This document shows, in pieces, positions 50,913 through 60,605 of a stretch of 64,000 bases of DNA. The DNA is from Chitinophagaceae bacterium (GTDB lineage Bacteria; Bacteroidota; Bacteroidia; Chitinophagales; Chitinophagaceae), in the NCBI GenBank assembly GCA_024707305.1, contig JANPZZ010000017.1, positions 62,001-126,000 on the forward strand, in the 5' to 3' direction. The notes under the pieces were generated by a model that saw nothing but the letters and a program-made list of their open reading frames with translations, was not told the DNA's origin and did no database searches. Every line of letters begins with the position of its first letter. Position 1 is the first letter of the stretch. Made by a program: the position numbers and the translations under genes.

Positions 50913-51669
50913 ATGAAAGAAAAAGTAATAGTAATAACAGGGGGAGCGCGTGGCATTGGCGCTGCGTCGGTTGACGCTTTTATGGATACAGGCGCACGTG
51001 TTGCAGTACTGGATCGCATAAAAGGTGAGTACTGGAAACAAGAGCCCTTTTATCTGGAATGTGACGTAACAAATGAAAAGAAGATTGAAGAATGCATCGC
51101 GAAGGTTTTGGAAAAATGGGGAAGAATTGATGTACTGGTTAACAATGCCGGTATACAACGATATGGCACGGTAACTGAAACCACCAGCGATGCGTGGGAT
51201 GAAGTAATGAATGTGAACCTGAAGAGTATGTTCCTCTGCGCGAAAGCCGTGTTGCCTGCAATGGAAAAAAAGTAAAAGCGGCGCGATCATCAATGTATCA
51301 AGTGTGCAGGCGTTTAATAGTCAGCAACGTGTTGCAGCGTATACAACTTCCAAAACAGCGATTCTCGGTTTAACCCGCAGCATCGCGGTTGACTACGCAC
51401 CTTTCATCCGTTGCGTGGCTGTTTGTCCGGGTACGATTGATACAGAAATGTTGCGTGATGCTATCGCTCTGGCGGAAAATCCGGAGGCAGTATTACGCGA
51501 GTGCGAACAAATGCATTTGCTCAACCGCATTGGTAAACCGGCTGAAGTGGCTGATTTGATTTTGTATCTCAGCTCAGACAAAGCAGCCTTTATGACGGGC
51601 CAGGCCATTCGCATAGATGGGGGACTGGGAGTTGTTATTCAGGGAACCGTTAAAGACGAAGCAAAATGA
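50913..51669 (+). CDS. Short-chain dehydrogenase/reductase (frameshifted in this sequence)
   Basis: About 251 residues when repaired. The nucleotide-binding motif is TGGARGIG (9-16), NNAG follows in [12 protein letters not shown], and the active-site YTTSK provides Tyr and Lys after the SSVQAF Ser. The break is at an A7 run (about 51266-51272); one A fewer gives [16 protein letters not shown]. SDRs of this type oxidise sugars such as L-fucose, galactose or rhamnose to lactones with NAD(P). Its neighbours (mutarotase-like, enolase-superfamily dehydratase, SMP-30 lactonase) are exactly the partners of such a pathway. The stop overlaps the next ATG (ATGA at 51666). Confidence 0.85.
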
Positions 51670-52890
51670 AAATAACAGATATTAAAGCAACAACCGTTGC
51701 AGTGCCCCTTGAAGCACCTATCCGCCACGCGAATGGATGCCACTGGGGACGATTTATCCGCACCATTGTACAGGTGTATACCGATGAAGGAATTGTTGGC
51801 CTGGGTGAAATGGGCGGTGGAGGAGAATCGGCAGAAGCGGCTTTCAAAGGACTGAAGGCCTATTTAATCGGACATGATCCATTGCAACTGGAGCAGTTGT
51901 ACTGGAAAATTTGTAACCCCACTGCTTCATTATACAATAACCGACTGCAGTTACATGCTGCGATTGAATTTGCCTGTATTGATATTATTGGAAAAAAAAT
52001 GGGCATGCGCGCCTGTGATGTTTTAGGTGGTGCTGTTCGCGACAAGGTGCCATTTGCATCCTATCTATTTTTCCGCCATCCCAATGAAAAGACAAATGAA
52101 GGTGGGGAAGAAACGGCGGAACAGATGGTTCGGCATGCGAAAGACCTTTTTGATAAATATGGATTCACTTCACACAAATTAAAAAGCCGGTGTTTTTCAT
52201 CCGGATCATGAGGTTGAAGTTTTTCGTGGTATATCCGAAGCTCTTCCGGGTCATAGGGTGCGAATCGATCCGAATGCTGTATGGTCGGTGGAAGAATCCA
52301 TTCGCATTGGGCAGGCAATTGCTGATTTACCGAATGATTATTTTGAAGATCCCTGTTATGGACTGGAAGCGATGCGTCGTGTGAAATCGCGCATTTCCAT
52401 TCCTACCGCCACGAATACCGTTGTTGTAAACTTTGAACACCTTGTATCCTGTTTCCGTAACGATTCCGTAGATGTTATTCTGCTCGACACTACATTCTGG
52501 GGTGGTTTAAGGCAGGCCTGGATGGCAGGTGTTTGTTGTCAGAAAATGAATCTTGGCATTTCTGTGCATAGTTCTGGTGAATTGGGAATACAACTGGCAA
52601 CTATGTTACACCTCGGTGCAGCGTTACCAGGTTTATCATTTGCAGCAGATGCGCATTATCATCATCTCACCGACGATATTATCAAAGGTGGAAAGATGCT
52701 GTATAAAAATGGAGCGATTGACGTTCCAACTGGACATGGGTTAGGCGTGGAGCTGGATGAAGATAAACTGAAACAATACAACGAATATTTTAAAGAAACC
52801 GGTGGCTATCAGTACGACCGCGATATGGGAAGACCTGAGTGGTATAGTATCACGGGCGACAATAGCCGTTGGGCAACATTACGTTCATGA
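51666..52890 (+). CDS. Enolase-superfamily sugar-acid dehydratase (frameshifted in this sequence)
   Basis: About 408 residues when repaired. N-terminal capping domain ([34 protein letters not shown]), then the barrel with KLKAGVF on strand 2. RIDPNAVW supplies the first metal ligand (Asp), YFEDPCYG the second (Glu) and SIPTATNT the third region. [17 protein letters not shown] carries the late catalytic His/Ser zone. This fits the glucarate-dehydratase/mandelate-racemase group. The break is at an A5 run (about 52183-52187); four A restore [17 protein letters not shown]. It should dehydrate an aldonic or aldaric acid made by the neighbouring dehydrogenase and lactonase. The exact substrate cannot be read. 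Confidence 0.82.
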
Positions 52891-53733
52891 AACAATACGG
52901 AATAGATGATATTGAAATCTGGGCCGATGGGCTGGATCATCCGGAATGCGTGGCCGTACATGCAGATGGAACGCTTTGGGCCGGGGGAGAAGGCGGACAG
53001 ATTTACCACATTACCGCCAGGAACGAATTCAAAGAAGTGGCTAACACTGGCGGCTTCGTGCTCGGACTCGCGTTTTCACCGGAAGGTTGGCTGGCGGTTT
53101 GTGATCTCAGGAAAAAGGCTGTATGGCGTTATGATATCCATTCAGGAGAGCTGAAATTATTTGCACAGGAAGCACACGGCAGAAAGATGATGACGCCCAA
53201 TTTTCCTGTCTTCGATAAAGAGGGAAACCTCTACGTTTCTGACAGCGGTGAGTTTAGAAAAACACAATGGTTGTATTTATAAATTCAATCCACAGGGTAT
53301 AGGTGAAGTATGGCATGAAGGTCCTTTTTCTTTTGCAAACGGTATGTCGCTTTCTGCAGATCAGCAAAGGCTTTATGTTGTGAGCACCTGGCTACCCGGT
53401 GTGGAAGCGATCGACATCAATGCAGATGGAAGTGCCGGAAAACGGTACACCATTGTTGAGTTACCTAAAACCTGCCCCGATGGAATTGCACTGGATGAAG
53501 AAGGAAATATTTACGTTTCCTGTTATGCACCCAATGTGATATACAAAATTGATACAGGTGGCGAATTGCACACATTAATCGATGATTGGGAATCGCACAC
53601 GGTTTGCAATCCCACCAATATCGCATTTGGCGGAGCCGATCATAAAGATTTGTTTATCGCAAACCTGGGAAGATGGCATATCGCAAAATTGCGTCTCGAA
53701 TCTCGTGGTTTGAAACTGATCGGTCAATCCTAA
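52887..53733 (+). CDS. SMP-30/gluconolactonase-family protein (frameshifted in this sequence)
   Basis: About 282 residues when repaired. The six-bladed propeller of SMP-30 lactonases is visible: EIWADGLDHPECVAVHADG, FVLGLAFSPEGWLAVCDL, PNFPVFDKEGNLYVSDSG, then SFANGMSLSADQQRLYVVST and CPDGIALDEEGNIYVSCY (metal-binding Glu, Asn and Asp positions). The break is at an A5 run (about 53258-53262); four A restore FRKHNGCIYKFNP. It would hydrolyse the sugar lactone produced by the adjacent dehydrogenase. ATG overlaps the dehydratase stop (52887-52890). Confidence 0.82.
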
Positions 53734-53767
53734 TAACAATAATTTTTACCCGTATAAATAAACGACG

Positions 53768-56479
53768 ATGAGAAAATGTATGATTCTTATCCTGGCTATT
53801 GTAACTGCTATTGCAGCTCATGCAGGACCCGGGAATATTACGCCCTTTGCAAAAATTACAGCGTCCAGCGAAGATGGTCCCGGCTTTGAAGCCCGCAATG
53901 TCGCCGACGGCATCATTGGTGTGGATGGATTGGGAGAATGGGCCTGCAAAGGTGATACTACCGATTGGGGCTGGATTCGTTTGCCCTGGATACAGTTGAC
54001 ATGGGACCAGCCGCAACTGGTGAATAAAATTGTATTGTACGATCGCGCGCATCGTCGTCATAATATTGCCGGAGGAAAATTATTATTCAGCGACGGTTCT
54101 GTAATCTGGGTAAACCAGATTCCGCCGGATGGTACGGGCAAAGCGATTCATTTCCCAGCGAAAAAAACAGCGTGGATCAAATTTGTTGCACATGATGGTA
54201 CGGGCCGTGAGCTCGGCTTTTCCGAAATTGAAGTATTTGAAGCGCCGGAGCAGGCACGCGATTTTGTATCGCTGGTTGATCCTTATATCGAAACAACCCG
54301 CGGCCGTGATATCTTTTTTGTAACAGGAAGCATGCCCTTTGGCCTGGTAAGCGCAGCACCGCTTACACGTAACAAAAACCAGTATGGTGGTTCCTACAAT
54401 TACAACGAAACAGAAATTTTAGGTTTCGAGCAGATCCATGCGTGGATGGTAGCAGGCCTGGAGATCATGCCGGCCAATGATAAAGTAAACCTGGCGATGG
54501 GTCAACATAGTTGGAAATCAAAATTCAATCACGATGACGAAATCGTTCAGCCAGCTTACCACCGTGTAATGTTGCAGGATCATAAAGTTTGGGTGGAAAA
54601 CACCGCAACCGAACGAGTGAGCTTTTATCGTTTCCGATATACCGAAGCAAGTGAAGCCCGTATGATTGTAAACCTGGGCGGATACGTTACCAACTCTACC
54701 ATGGTGGATGCGAAAGTGCATCGTGTAAGTGACACTGAAATTGAAGGTTCTTTCAGTACGGTAAAAAGATATTGGGGCGGACCTAAAGATGTGCGCATCT
54801 TCTTTGTAATTCGTTTTGATAAACCATTTCGTTCTCTTGATGCCTGGCAGGGTAAAAAAGAAATGAAAGGGCAGCAGGAGTATGCGGGAGATAGCCTGAT
54901 TCTTTCTGCAGCTTACAAAGTTGAAAAAGGAGAAACGCTGCAAATGAAAATTGGATTGTCGTACACAACAATCGATAATGCTCGTAAAAATATGGATGAA
55001 GAATGTGCAGGTTGGGATTTTGATGGTGTGCGTAAATATGCACAGGATACCTGGAATGAGTGGCTGGGCCGCATGGAGGTGAAAGGCGGTACCCGCGACC
55101 AGCGCGTTAAATTTTATACAGACCTCTGGCACGTATTGCTTGGACGTCAGAAAATAAGCGATACCAATGGCGACTATCCTGATCGTACGGAAGGGAAACG
55201 TGATGGCAATTTCACAGATGCTGTTTTCAACATTAAATCGGTACCAAAAACGGCAGAAGGTAAACCTCGCTTCCATATGTACAGCTCCGATGCATTCTGG
55301 CTTACGCAGTGGAACCTGAATATACTCTGGGGACTTGCATGGCCTGAAGTACTGGATGAGTTCTCTGCCTCGCTGGTGCAATATGCCGAAAATGGCGGTT
55401 TGCTGCCACGTGGTCCCTCAGGTGGTGGTTATTCTTATATCATGACCGGAAACCCGGCGGCCAACCTGATAGTTAGCACTTATATGAAAGGGTTGTTGAC
55501 GAAGATAACTGCCAGTAGCGCTTATGAGTCTATCAAAAAGAACCAGATGCCCGGTGGCATGTTAGGTCCGAAAGAAGATGTTGAATTTTATATTAAGAAA
55601 GGCTGGTGGCCAAATAACGCTGGTATCAGCATTGAAGCAAGTTTCCAGGATTGGGGCACTGCGCAAATGGCAGCGAAACTTGGGAAGAAAAAGGACTACG
55701 ATTACTTTATGAAGCGAGCTAATAGCTGGCCAAAACTTTTCAACGATTCATTAAAACTCATTTTTCCGAAAGATAAAAACGGCAACTGGCTGCATAAAGA
55801 TCCCCTGAGTGGTGCAGGATGGGTGGAAGCAAATGCATGGCAGGGAACTTTTGGACTTTCACACGCTCTGCCTGATCTGGTGAAACGCATGGGAGGTGGA
55901 GATGTATTTTGTTCCAAACTTAATCATGCATTTGAACAATCAAAAGCGGATGATTTTGTTTATGGCTACAACGATGGATATGTAAGTTATGCCAACCAGC
56001 CAGGTTGCAGCAATGCACACGTGTTCAGTTATGGTGGCCAACCCTGGCTTACACAATACTGGGTGCGTCGTGTAAAAGAACAGGCTTATGGTGGCGTTAC
56101 GCCCGATCTGGGATATGGTGGTCATGACGAAGACCGGGGTCAAATGGGCGGCGTAAGTGCATTGATGGCAATTGGTTTGTTTAATGTAATGGGCAACCAG
56201 TCTCAAACTCCCGTTTATGAAATCACTTCACCCATCTTTGATGAAGTACATATCAAACTGGATAACAGGTATTACAACGGAAAGCAATTTGCGATTAAGA
56301 CTTACAATAATCAACCGGGACATGATTATATTCAATCCGTAAAACTAAATGGTAAAGAGCATAACAATTTCTGGTTTACACACGAAGAATATGCAAAAGG
56401 TGGATTGCTTGAAATCTGGCTGGGACCTAATCCAAATAAAAACTGGGGTGTGGGTGAATTGCCTCCCGGTATGAAATAA
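53768..56479 (+). CDS. GH92-family glycosidase with N-terminal discoidin-like domain and altered catalytic residues
   Basis: 903 residues. Signal peptide (MILILAIVTAIAAHAG), then an F5/8-type carbohydrate-binding domain at about 25-160 (ITASSEDGPGFEARNVADG) and the GH92 core from about 165 (FVSLVDPYIETTRGRDIFFV, then GGSYNYNETEILGFEQIHAW). GH92 enzymes are calcium-dependent exo-alpha-mannosidases using inversion. At the acid site the family's GNEP reads ANQP here (Q744 instead of Glu). At the base site the family's NDD before SGQM reads DED before RGQM (787-789). These changes suggest an unusual substrate rather than inactivity. The gene follows the lactonase after 35 bp and precedes a ROK kinase. 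Confidence 0.85.
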   Translation: MRKCMILILAIVTAIAAHAGPGNITPFAKITASSEDGPGFEARNVADGIIGVDGLGEWACKGDTTDWGWIRLPWIQLTWDQPQLVNKIVLYDRAHRRHNIAGGKLLFSDGSVIWVNQIPPDGTGKAIHFPAKKTAWIKFVAHDGTGRELGFSEIEVFEAPEQARDFVSLVDPYIETTRGRDIFFVTGSMPFGLVSAAPLTRNKNQYGGSYNYNETEILGFEQIHAWMVAGLEIMPANDKVNLAMGQHSWKSKFNHDDEIVQPAYHRVMLQDHKVWVENTATERVSFYRFRYTEASEARMIVNLGGYVTNSTMVDAKVHRVSDTEIEGSFSTVKRYWGGPKDVRIFFVIRFDKPFRSLDAWQGKKEMKGQQEYAGDSLILSAAYKVEKGETLQMKIGLSYTTIDNARKNMDEECAGWDFDGVRKYAQDTWNEWLGRMEVKGGTRDQRVKFYTDLWHVLLGRQKISDTNGDYPDRTEGKRDGNFTDAVFNIKSVPKTAEGKPRFHMYSSDAFWLTQWNLNILWGLAWPEVLDEFSASLVQYAENGGLLPRGPSGGGYSYIMTGNPAANLIVSTYMKGLLTKITASSAYESIKKNQMPGGMLGPKEDVEFYIKKGWWPNNAGISIEASFQDWGTAQMAAKLGKKKDYDYFMKRANSWPKLFNDSLKLIFPKDKNGNWLHKDPLSGAGWVEANAWQGTFGLSHALPDLVKRMGGGDVFCSKLNHAFEQSKADDFVYGYNDGYVSYANQPGCSNAHVFSYGGQPWLTQYWVRRVKEQAYGGVTPDLGYGGHDEDRGQMGGVSALMAIGLFNVMGNQSQTPVYEITSPIFDEVHIKLDNRYYNGKQFAIKTYNNQPGHDYIQSVKLNGKEHNNFWFTHEEYAKGGLLEIWLGPNPNKNWGVGELPPGMK

Positions 56480-56520
56480 TCGTTTTGGAAACTGTGAAGC
56501 ATTGAAAAAACAAAAACTGA

Positions 56521-57381
56521 ATGAAGCAAAACCTGATCACGGGTATCGATATTGGAGGTACCCATATAACAGTCTGCCTGGTAAATCCGGAGTCGGGCAC
56601 ATTTGAAGAATCCACACTTACGCGTCATGCGGTGGATCCTTCACTTGATGCAAAATCCATCATCTCCGGCTGGGCAAAACCAGTCAAAGAGTCGTGGGCC
56701 AGGGCAGGTGTTGATGCCGCCAGAATCGGTATCGCTATGCCCGGGCCTTTTGACTACGAAAACGGAATCAGCCTGATAAAAGGCCTATCAAAGTATGAAG
56801 CATTGTATGAACTCCCGGTAAAAGATATGTTTGCAGCAGGGTTAGGTATTGCTGCCGCCGACATCCGTATGGTAAATGATGCCACGGCTTATGTGCGTGG
56901 CGAATGTGGAATGGGTTGTGCAAAGGGCGATAACAATGTCCTGGGTATCACACTAGGCACCGGGCTGGGTTCCGCTCTTTACAGAAATGGAGCGTTGGAA
57001 GATGGAGACCTGTATTGTTATCCATTCCGTAATGCAACCGCTGAAGATTTTATTAGTGCAAGATGGTTTCTCAATACATATGAACAACGCACCGGCATGC
57101 GACTGAAAGGTGTAAAAGATCTGGCGGAGCTTGCTGAAACTGATGAAGTGGCAAAAAATATGTTTACAGAATTTGGTGAAACTCTTGCCGCGGTAATCAG
57201 CACACGATATTCATCACAGATGCCTTCAACAATAGTAGTGGGTGGAAATATTGCAAGGGCTTCTGGTCTGTTCTTGCCTGTGGCGAAACAAAAACTGGGA
57301 TTAAACTGTGAATGGAAGCTTGCGATGCTTGGAGAAAAAGCGGCGCTGATTGGTGCGGCTTTTTTATGGGCTGGGGAGTAA
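56521..57381 (+). CDS. ROK-family sugar kinase
   Basis: 286 residues, no HTH domain, so a kinase rather than a NagC-type repressor. The ATP-binding phosphate-1 motif is ITGIDIGGTHITVCLV (DIGGTH). MVNDATAYVRGE carries the catalytic Asp region. GITLGTGLGSALYRNG is the phosphate-2 region and TIVVGGNIARASGLF the adenosine region. The ROK zinc cluster (CxCGxxGC) is not visible, which is unusual for glucokinase-like members but seen in others. It would phosphorylate the imported hexose in the cytoplasm. It is the last gene of the co-directional locus. Confidence 0.82.
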   Translation: MKQNLITGIDIGGTHITVCLVNPESGTFEESTLTRHAVDPSLDAKSIISGWAKPVKESWARAGVDAARIGIAMPGPFDYENGISLIKGLSKYEALYELPVKDMFAAGLGIAAADIRMVNDATAYVRGECGMGCAKGDNNVLGITLGTGLGSALYRNGALEDGDLYCYPFRNATAEDFISARWFLNTYEQRTGMRLKGVKDLAELAETDEVAKNMFTEFGETLAAVISTRYSSQMPSTIVVGGNIARASGLFLPVAKQKLGLNCEWKLAMLGEKAALIGAAFLWAGE

Positions 57382-57391
57382 GGGGTTCAAT

Positions 57392-57646
57392 TTATTCTTC
57401 ATCCCAATCATCAAAAGGAAACTGAAACAATTCACGGGGATGCATCTTATACGCGATTGCCAACTCCAACAGCGTATCAAATCGCATATTGATCATTCCT
57501 TTTTCTATTTTGCTAAGTTTGCTATGATCAAGGTTTGAATCGGTCGCCAGCTGACGTACGCTTGGTACGCGCAATACCTTCTCCCTTCGGTGCCTGAGGT
57601 AGGCACCGAACCGTTTCAGGATATCTTTCTTTCTCGAGGCGTCCAT
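57392..57646 (-). CDS. XRE-family HTH regulator, small
   Basis: 84 residues from ATG 57646 (MDASRKKDILKRFGAYLRHR). The helix-turn-helix is SVRQLATDSNLDHSKLSKIE, then KGMINMRFDTLLELAIAY, a classic Cro/CI-type fold. The C-terminal tail is acidic (FPFDDWDEE). The longer open frame upstream looks non-coding. It converges on the ROK kinase gene with only 10 bp between them. Single-domain regulators like this usually act locally; its target is not evident. Confidence 0.82.
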   Translation of the reverse strand: MDASRKKDILKRFGAYLRHRREKVLRVPSVRQLATDSNLDHSKLSKIEKGMINMRFDTLLELAIAYKMHPRELFQFPFDDWDEE

Positions 57647-57736
57647 TCCGATGTTAATGCGGAAAGGTGCCAGTAATTTGGAAAAAATCTGTGGACGAAA
57701 ACGACCACAATTGTATAATTGTTTAAATTGGAGTTG

Positions 57737-58054
57737 ATGCAAAAGGTGTACTCCATAGTCGATTCGTCGCGCCCGCAACTGGAAGCAATTGCGGCTACAT
57801 TTCTTCCGGCAGAAAAAGCATCTCTATGGTGTCGTAAACAATGCCAGCGTTTTGAATTGCGTATGAAAAGGAGAGGGCTTTCATCTTTATTACAAATTGA
57901 AACGTTAACAGTCAAACATTGGTTGTTTGCTTTCATCAAACAACAACTTTGGGTTCATTACCGGCGAAATCATTTCTGGCAGTTTTGGCGTGTGCGTCAG
58001 TTACGGATATCATTCAATAAAAAACTGAAAGAATCAGTTTTTGGAATACTTTGA
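57737..58054 (+). CDS. Hypothetical basic protein
   Basis: About 105 residues from ATG 57737 (MQKVYSIVDSSRPQLEAIAA, later RNHFWQFWRVRQLRIS). Rich in Arg, Lys and Trp, with no signal peptide or membrane segment. It diverges from the XRE regulator gene, so they may share a promoter region. I do not recognise it. Confidence 0.4.
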   Translation: MQKVYSIVDSSRPQLEAIAATFLPAEKASLWCRKQCQRFELRMKRRGLSSLLQIETLTVKHWLFAFIKQQLWVHYRRNHFWQFWRVRQLRISFNKKLKESVFGIL

Positions 58055-58330
58055 CTTATTATTCTTTCTCTTCATTTAAGGCGTGCTGCAATCCTGCTTG
58101 CAATTGATCCGTATTATTTTATGGATTTCAGAAATATCAAATTTTTGGAATTGCTTATTGTTCGTGATCAAGTTTTCAATATATTTAATGCTTTCGCGGG
58201 CGTGTGCCGGTGGATACTGTTCATTCGGGCAAAATAATTGCAGGACTGCGACCGTTAAGATTAAGTCCTAAAATCGCCGATGGATGCGGGTTATCCGCTC
58301 ATATTGGCAACAATATCCTGATTAGCAGCA
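58055..58330. other. Intergenic region before the L,D-transpeptidase gene
   Basis: About 275 bp. Two short overlapping open frames occur but lack protein-like character. No repeat or confident promoter was found. Confidence 0.35.
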
Positions 58331-59093
58331 ATGAAAAAGTCATTAAAACTTACCTGGCTCCTGGCCATTACATTCTTATTCAGCATTGTCCACTATTCGG
58401 TGGCTGTTGCGCGTGTCGGCACGCCCCTTCGGCTGTCGTCTAATTCGACTACACTTCACCCCGCCTGGAATCTGGAAGATTCGATGGTCTTAAATCTCGC
58501 TCCTGTAAAATCCCTGTACGATAGTCTTCAATTGGATTTGGCGGGCCTTAGTCGCCCGGCTTTTGACTACGCACAAAAGGGCTGGAAGAAATTGAAAGCG
58601 CAGGGCAGGTTGATGAATACATCCGTTCTTGCGATTGTTGATTTCAGTCGCCCCAGCTCTGAAAAACGCCTTTTTGTAATTGATCTCGATAATTACGAAG
58701 TATTACATCACACCTGGGTTGCGCATGGCCGAAATTCAGGTAAGGAGATGGTCACTTCTTTTTTCAAATAAAATGTCTTCCTATCAAAGCAGTCCGGGGT
58801 TTTATGTAACCGGACAAACCTATATGGGAAGCAATGGCTATTCGTTGAAGTTGCAGGGGATGGAATACGGCATCAATGATAAAGCCTTGCGTCGTGCAAT
58901 TGTAATGCATGGTGCCGATTATGTAGATCCATCTTATATCGAATCGCAGGGATATATCGGCCGCAGTCTTGGTTGTCCTGCTGTACCTGTAGATGAGGCT
59001 GAGGATATTATTAATACGCTTCGCAATGGGGCCTGTTTATTTATCTATGTGCCGCATAAATCTTATATCGCGAAATCCTCGCTGATCCGATAA
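58331..59093 (+). CDS. Murein L,D-transpeptidase catalytic-domain protein (frameshifted in this sequence)
   Basis: About 254 residues when repaired. Signal peptide (LTWLLAITFLFSIVHYSVA), then a YkuD-like catalytic domain of the YkuD_2 type: VAHGRNSGKEMVTSF, MHGADYVDPSYIESQGYIG (catalytic His) and RSLGCPAVP (nucleophile Cys). The break is at a T6 run (about 58759-58764); five T restore MVTSFSNKMSSYQSSPGFY. It would remodel peptidoglycan cross-links in the periplasm. It is monocistronic. Confidence 0.85.
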
Positions 59094-59518
59094 TTTTTCA
59101 GCCCTCAATTTTTTCAGGCCAGGGCCTGAAAAAATTGCTGCGATAGGCAGTGCTTCAAATTGCTTTCAGTCCTTTGGGCCTGCCAGCCTTTTCGAAACCC
59201 GCCTTTCGCGTCGCCAGGGTTTCTCTACCATTTCGCCTGCCTGTCGCAGCAAAATGCTTTCAGGCTGATACGCCTGAAAAAATTGCTACGACAGGCAGTG
59301 TTCCAAACTGCTTTCAGTCCTTTAGGGTTGAAAGTTTTTTTGTTTTAGGTAAGGCTGAAAATGCTTTCAAATAGATAAGCCTGCAAGCCTTTTCGAAACC
59401 CGCCTTTCGCGTCGCCAGGGTTTCTCTACCATTCCGCCTGCCTACCGCAGCAAAATGCTTTCGGGCCGATAGGCCTGAAAGCATTTTATTCCGTACTTTA
59501 GCCGCTCATTTTCAGGAT
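59094..59518. repeat. Intergenic region with an A-B-A-B duplicated repeat
   Basis: Two sequence blocks alternate. Block A (55 bp) occurs at 59124-59178 and 59272-59326 with 6 differences. Block B (95 bp, starting AGCCTTTTCGAAACCC) occurs at 59185-59279 and 59386-59480, also with 6 differences. All but one of the differences are G/A or T/C exchanges. The blocks contain several GCCTGAAA/TTTCAGGC-type inverted pieces, so the transcript could fold. No gene is present. This resembles a REP-like or structured dispersed repeat rather than coding DNA. Confidence 0.65.
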
Positions 59519-60490
59519 ATGCCTACAAATGCCAATCGACAATTTCTGGATTTTGAAAAGCCGATTAAAGAACTGATCGATGCTATCGAAACGTCTAAAA
59601 ATCAGCAGAAGAAATCAAATATTGATCTCAGCATGCAAATCACCGCTTTGGAGACACAGATTCTCGAAAAGCGGAAAGAAATAACTGACAATCTCAGCAG
59701 CTGGCAGCGCGTGCAGTTGAGCCGCCATCCCGACCGGCCTTACACTATGAAATACATTACGAAAATGACCGATGACTTCGTGGAGTTATTCGGCGATCGG
59801 AATGTAAAAGATGATAAAGCCATGGTGGGCGGATTTGCAAGTCTCAACGGCGAAACGGTGATGCTAATCGGTCAGCAAAAAGGCATCAATACCAAAATGC
59901 GCCAGATGCGCAATTTTGGTATGGCTAACCCCGAAGGCTACCGCAAAGCACTGCGCCTGATGAAACTGGCGGAAAAATTCAATAAACCCGTCATCACCCT
60001 GATTGATACTCCCGGGGCCTTTCCCGGACTGGAAGCCGAAGAAAGAGGGCAGGGCGAAGCCATTGCGCGGAACATTTATGAAATGATCCGTTTAAAGGTG
60101 CCCGTTATCTGCGTAATCATAGGCGAAGGTGCCAGTGGTGGCGCACTCGGAATAGGGGTAGGCGACAAGGTGTTTATGATGGAAAATACCTGGTACACTG
60201 TAATCAGTCCTGAGAGCTGCTCGTCCATTCTCTGGCGCAGCTGGGATAAAAAGGAAATTGCTGCAGAGCAATTGCGCCTTACTGCCGATAAAATGAAAGG
60301 CTTTGGCCTTATCGACGGCATCATCCCCGAACCCACCGGCGGCGCTCACTGGGATTATGATGAAGCTGCACAAAAACTGAAAGACTATCTCATTCCCGTT
60401 ATCCAGGAATTAAAACAAAAATCAGCCGAACAACGCGTCAACGAAAGAATCGAGAAATTTGGGAAGATGGGATTCTGGGAGGAAGTGTAG
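59519..60490 (+). CDS. accA: Acetyl-CoA carboxylase carboxyltransferase subunit alpha
   Basis: 323 residues, the normal length. It transfers the carboxyl group from carboxybiotin to acetyl-CoA, making malonyl-CoA together with AccD. Family segments are [16 protein letters not shown], then [17 protein letters not shown] and [34 protein letters not shown] carries the crotonase-fold oxyanion loop, and [20 protein letters not shown] is typical of AccA. The gene starts right after the A-B repeat region and is followed by a short minisatellite. Confidence 0.97.
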   Translation: MPTNANRQFLDFEKPIKELIDAIETSKNQQKKSNIDLSMQITALETQILEKRKEITDNLSSWQRVQLSRHPDRPYTMKYITKMTDDFVELFGDRNVKDDKAMVGGFASLNGETVMLIGQQKGINTKMRQMRNFGMANPEGYRKALRLMKLAEKFNKPVITLIDTPGAFPGLEAEERGQGEAIARNIYEMIRLKVPVICVIIGEGASGGALGIGVGDKVFMMENTWYTVISPESCSSILWRSWDKKEIAAEQLRLTADKMKGFGLIDGIIPEPTGGAHWDYDEAAQKLKDYLIPVIQELKQKSAEQRVNERIEKFGKMGFWEEV

Positions 60491-60539
60491 GAGATGGGAG
60501 ATGGGAGATGGGAGATGGTGGATGGTGGATGGTGGATGG
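60491..60539 (+). repeat. Heptamer minisatellite downstream of accA
   Basis: Seven tandem heptamers: four GAGATGG (60491-60518) then three TGGATGG (60519-60539), followed by degenerate GA-rich sequence to about 60565. It begins directly at the accA stop codon. Simple tandem repeats of this type are prone to length change. Confidence 0.75.
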
Positions 60540-60605
60540 TGGGAGAGAGGAGAGATGGGAGATGAATGATTAAACGTTAGCTTAAAAAATAATACAGACC
60601 TTAAA

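Noticed and set aside
54518-55381. Minus-strand open frame of 287 codons inside the GH92 gene
   Set aside because: It is a long antisense shadow of a strongly supported coding region with a His/Ile/Phe-rich non-protein composition.
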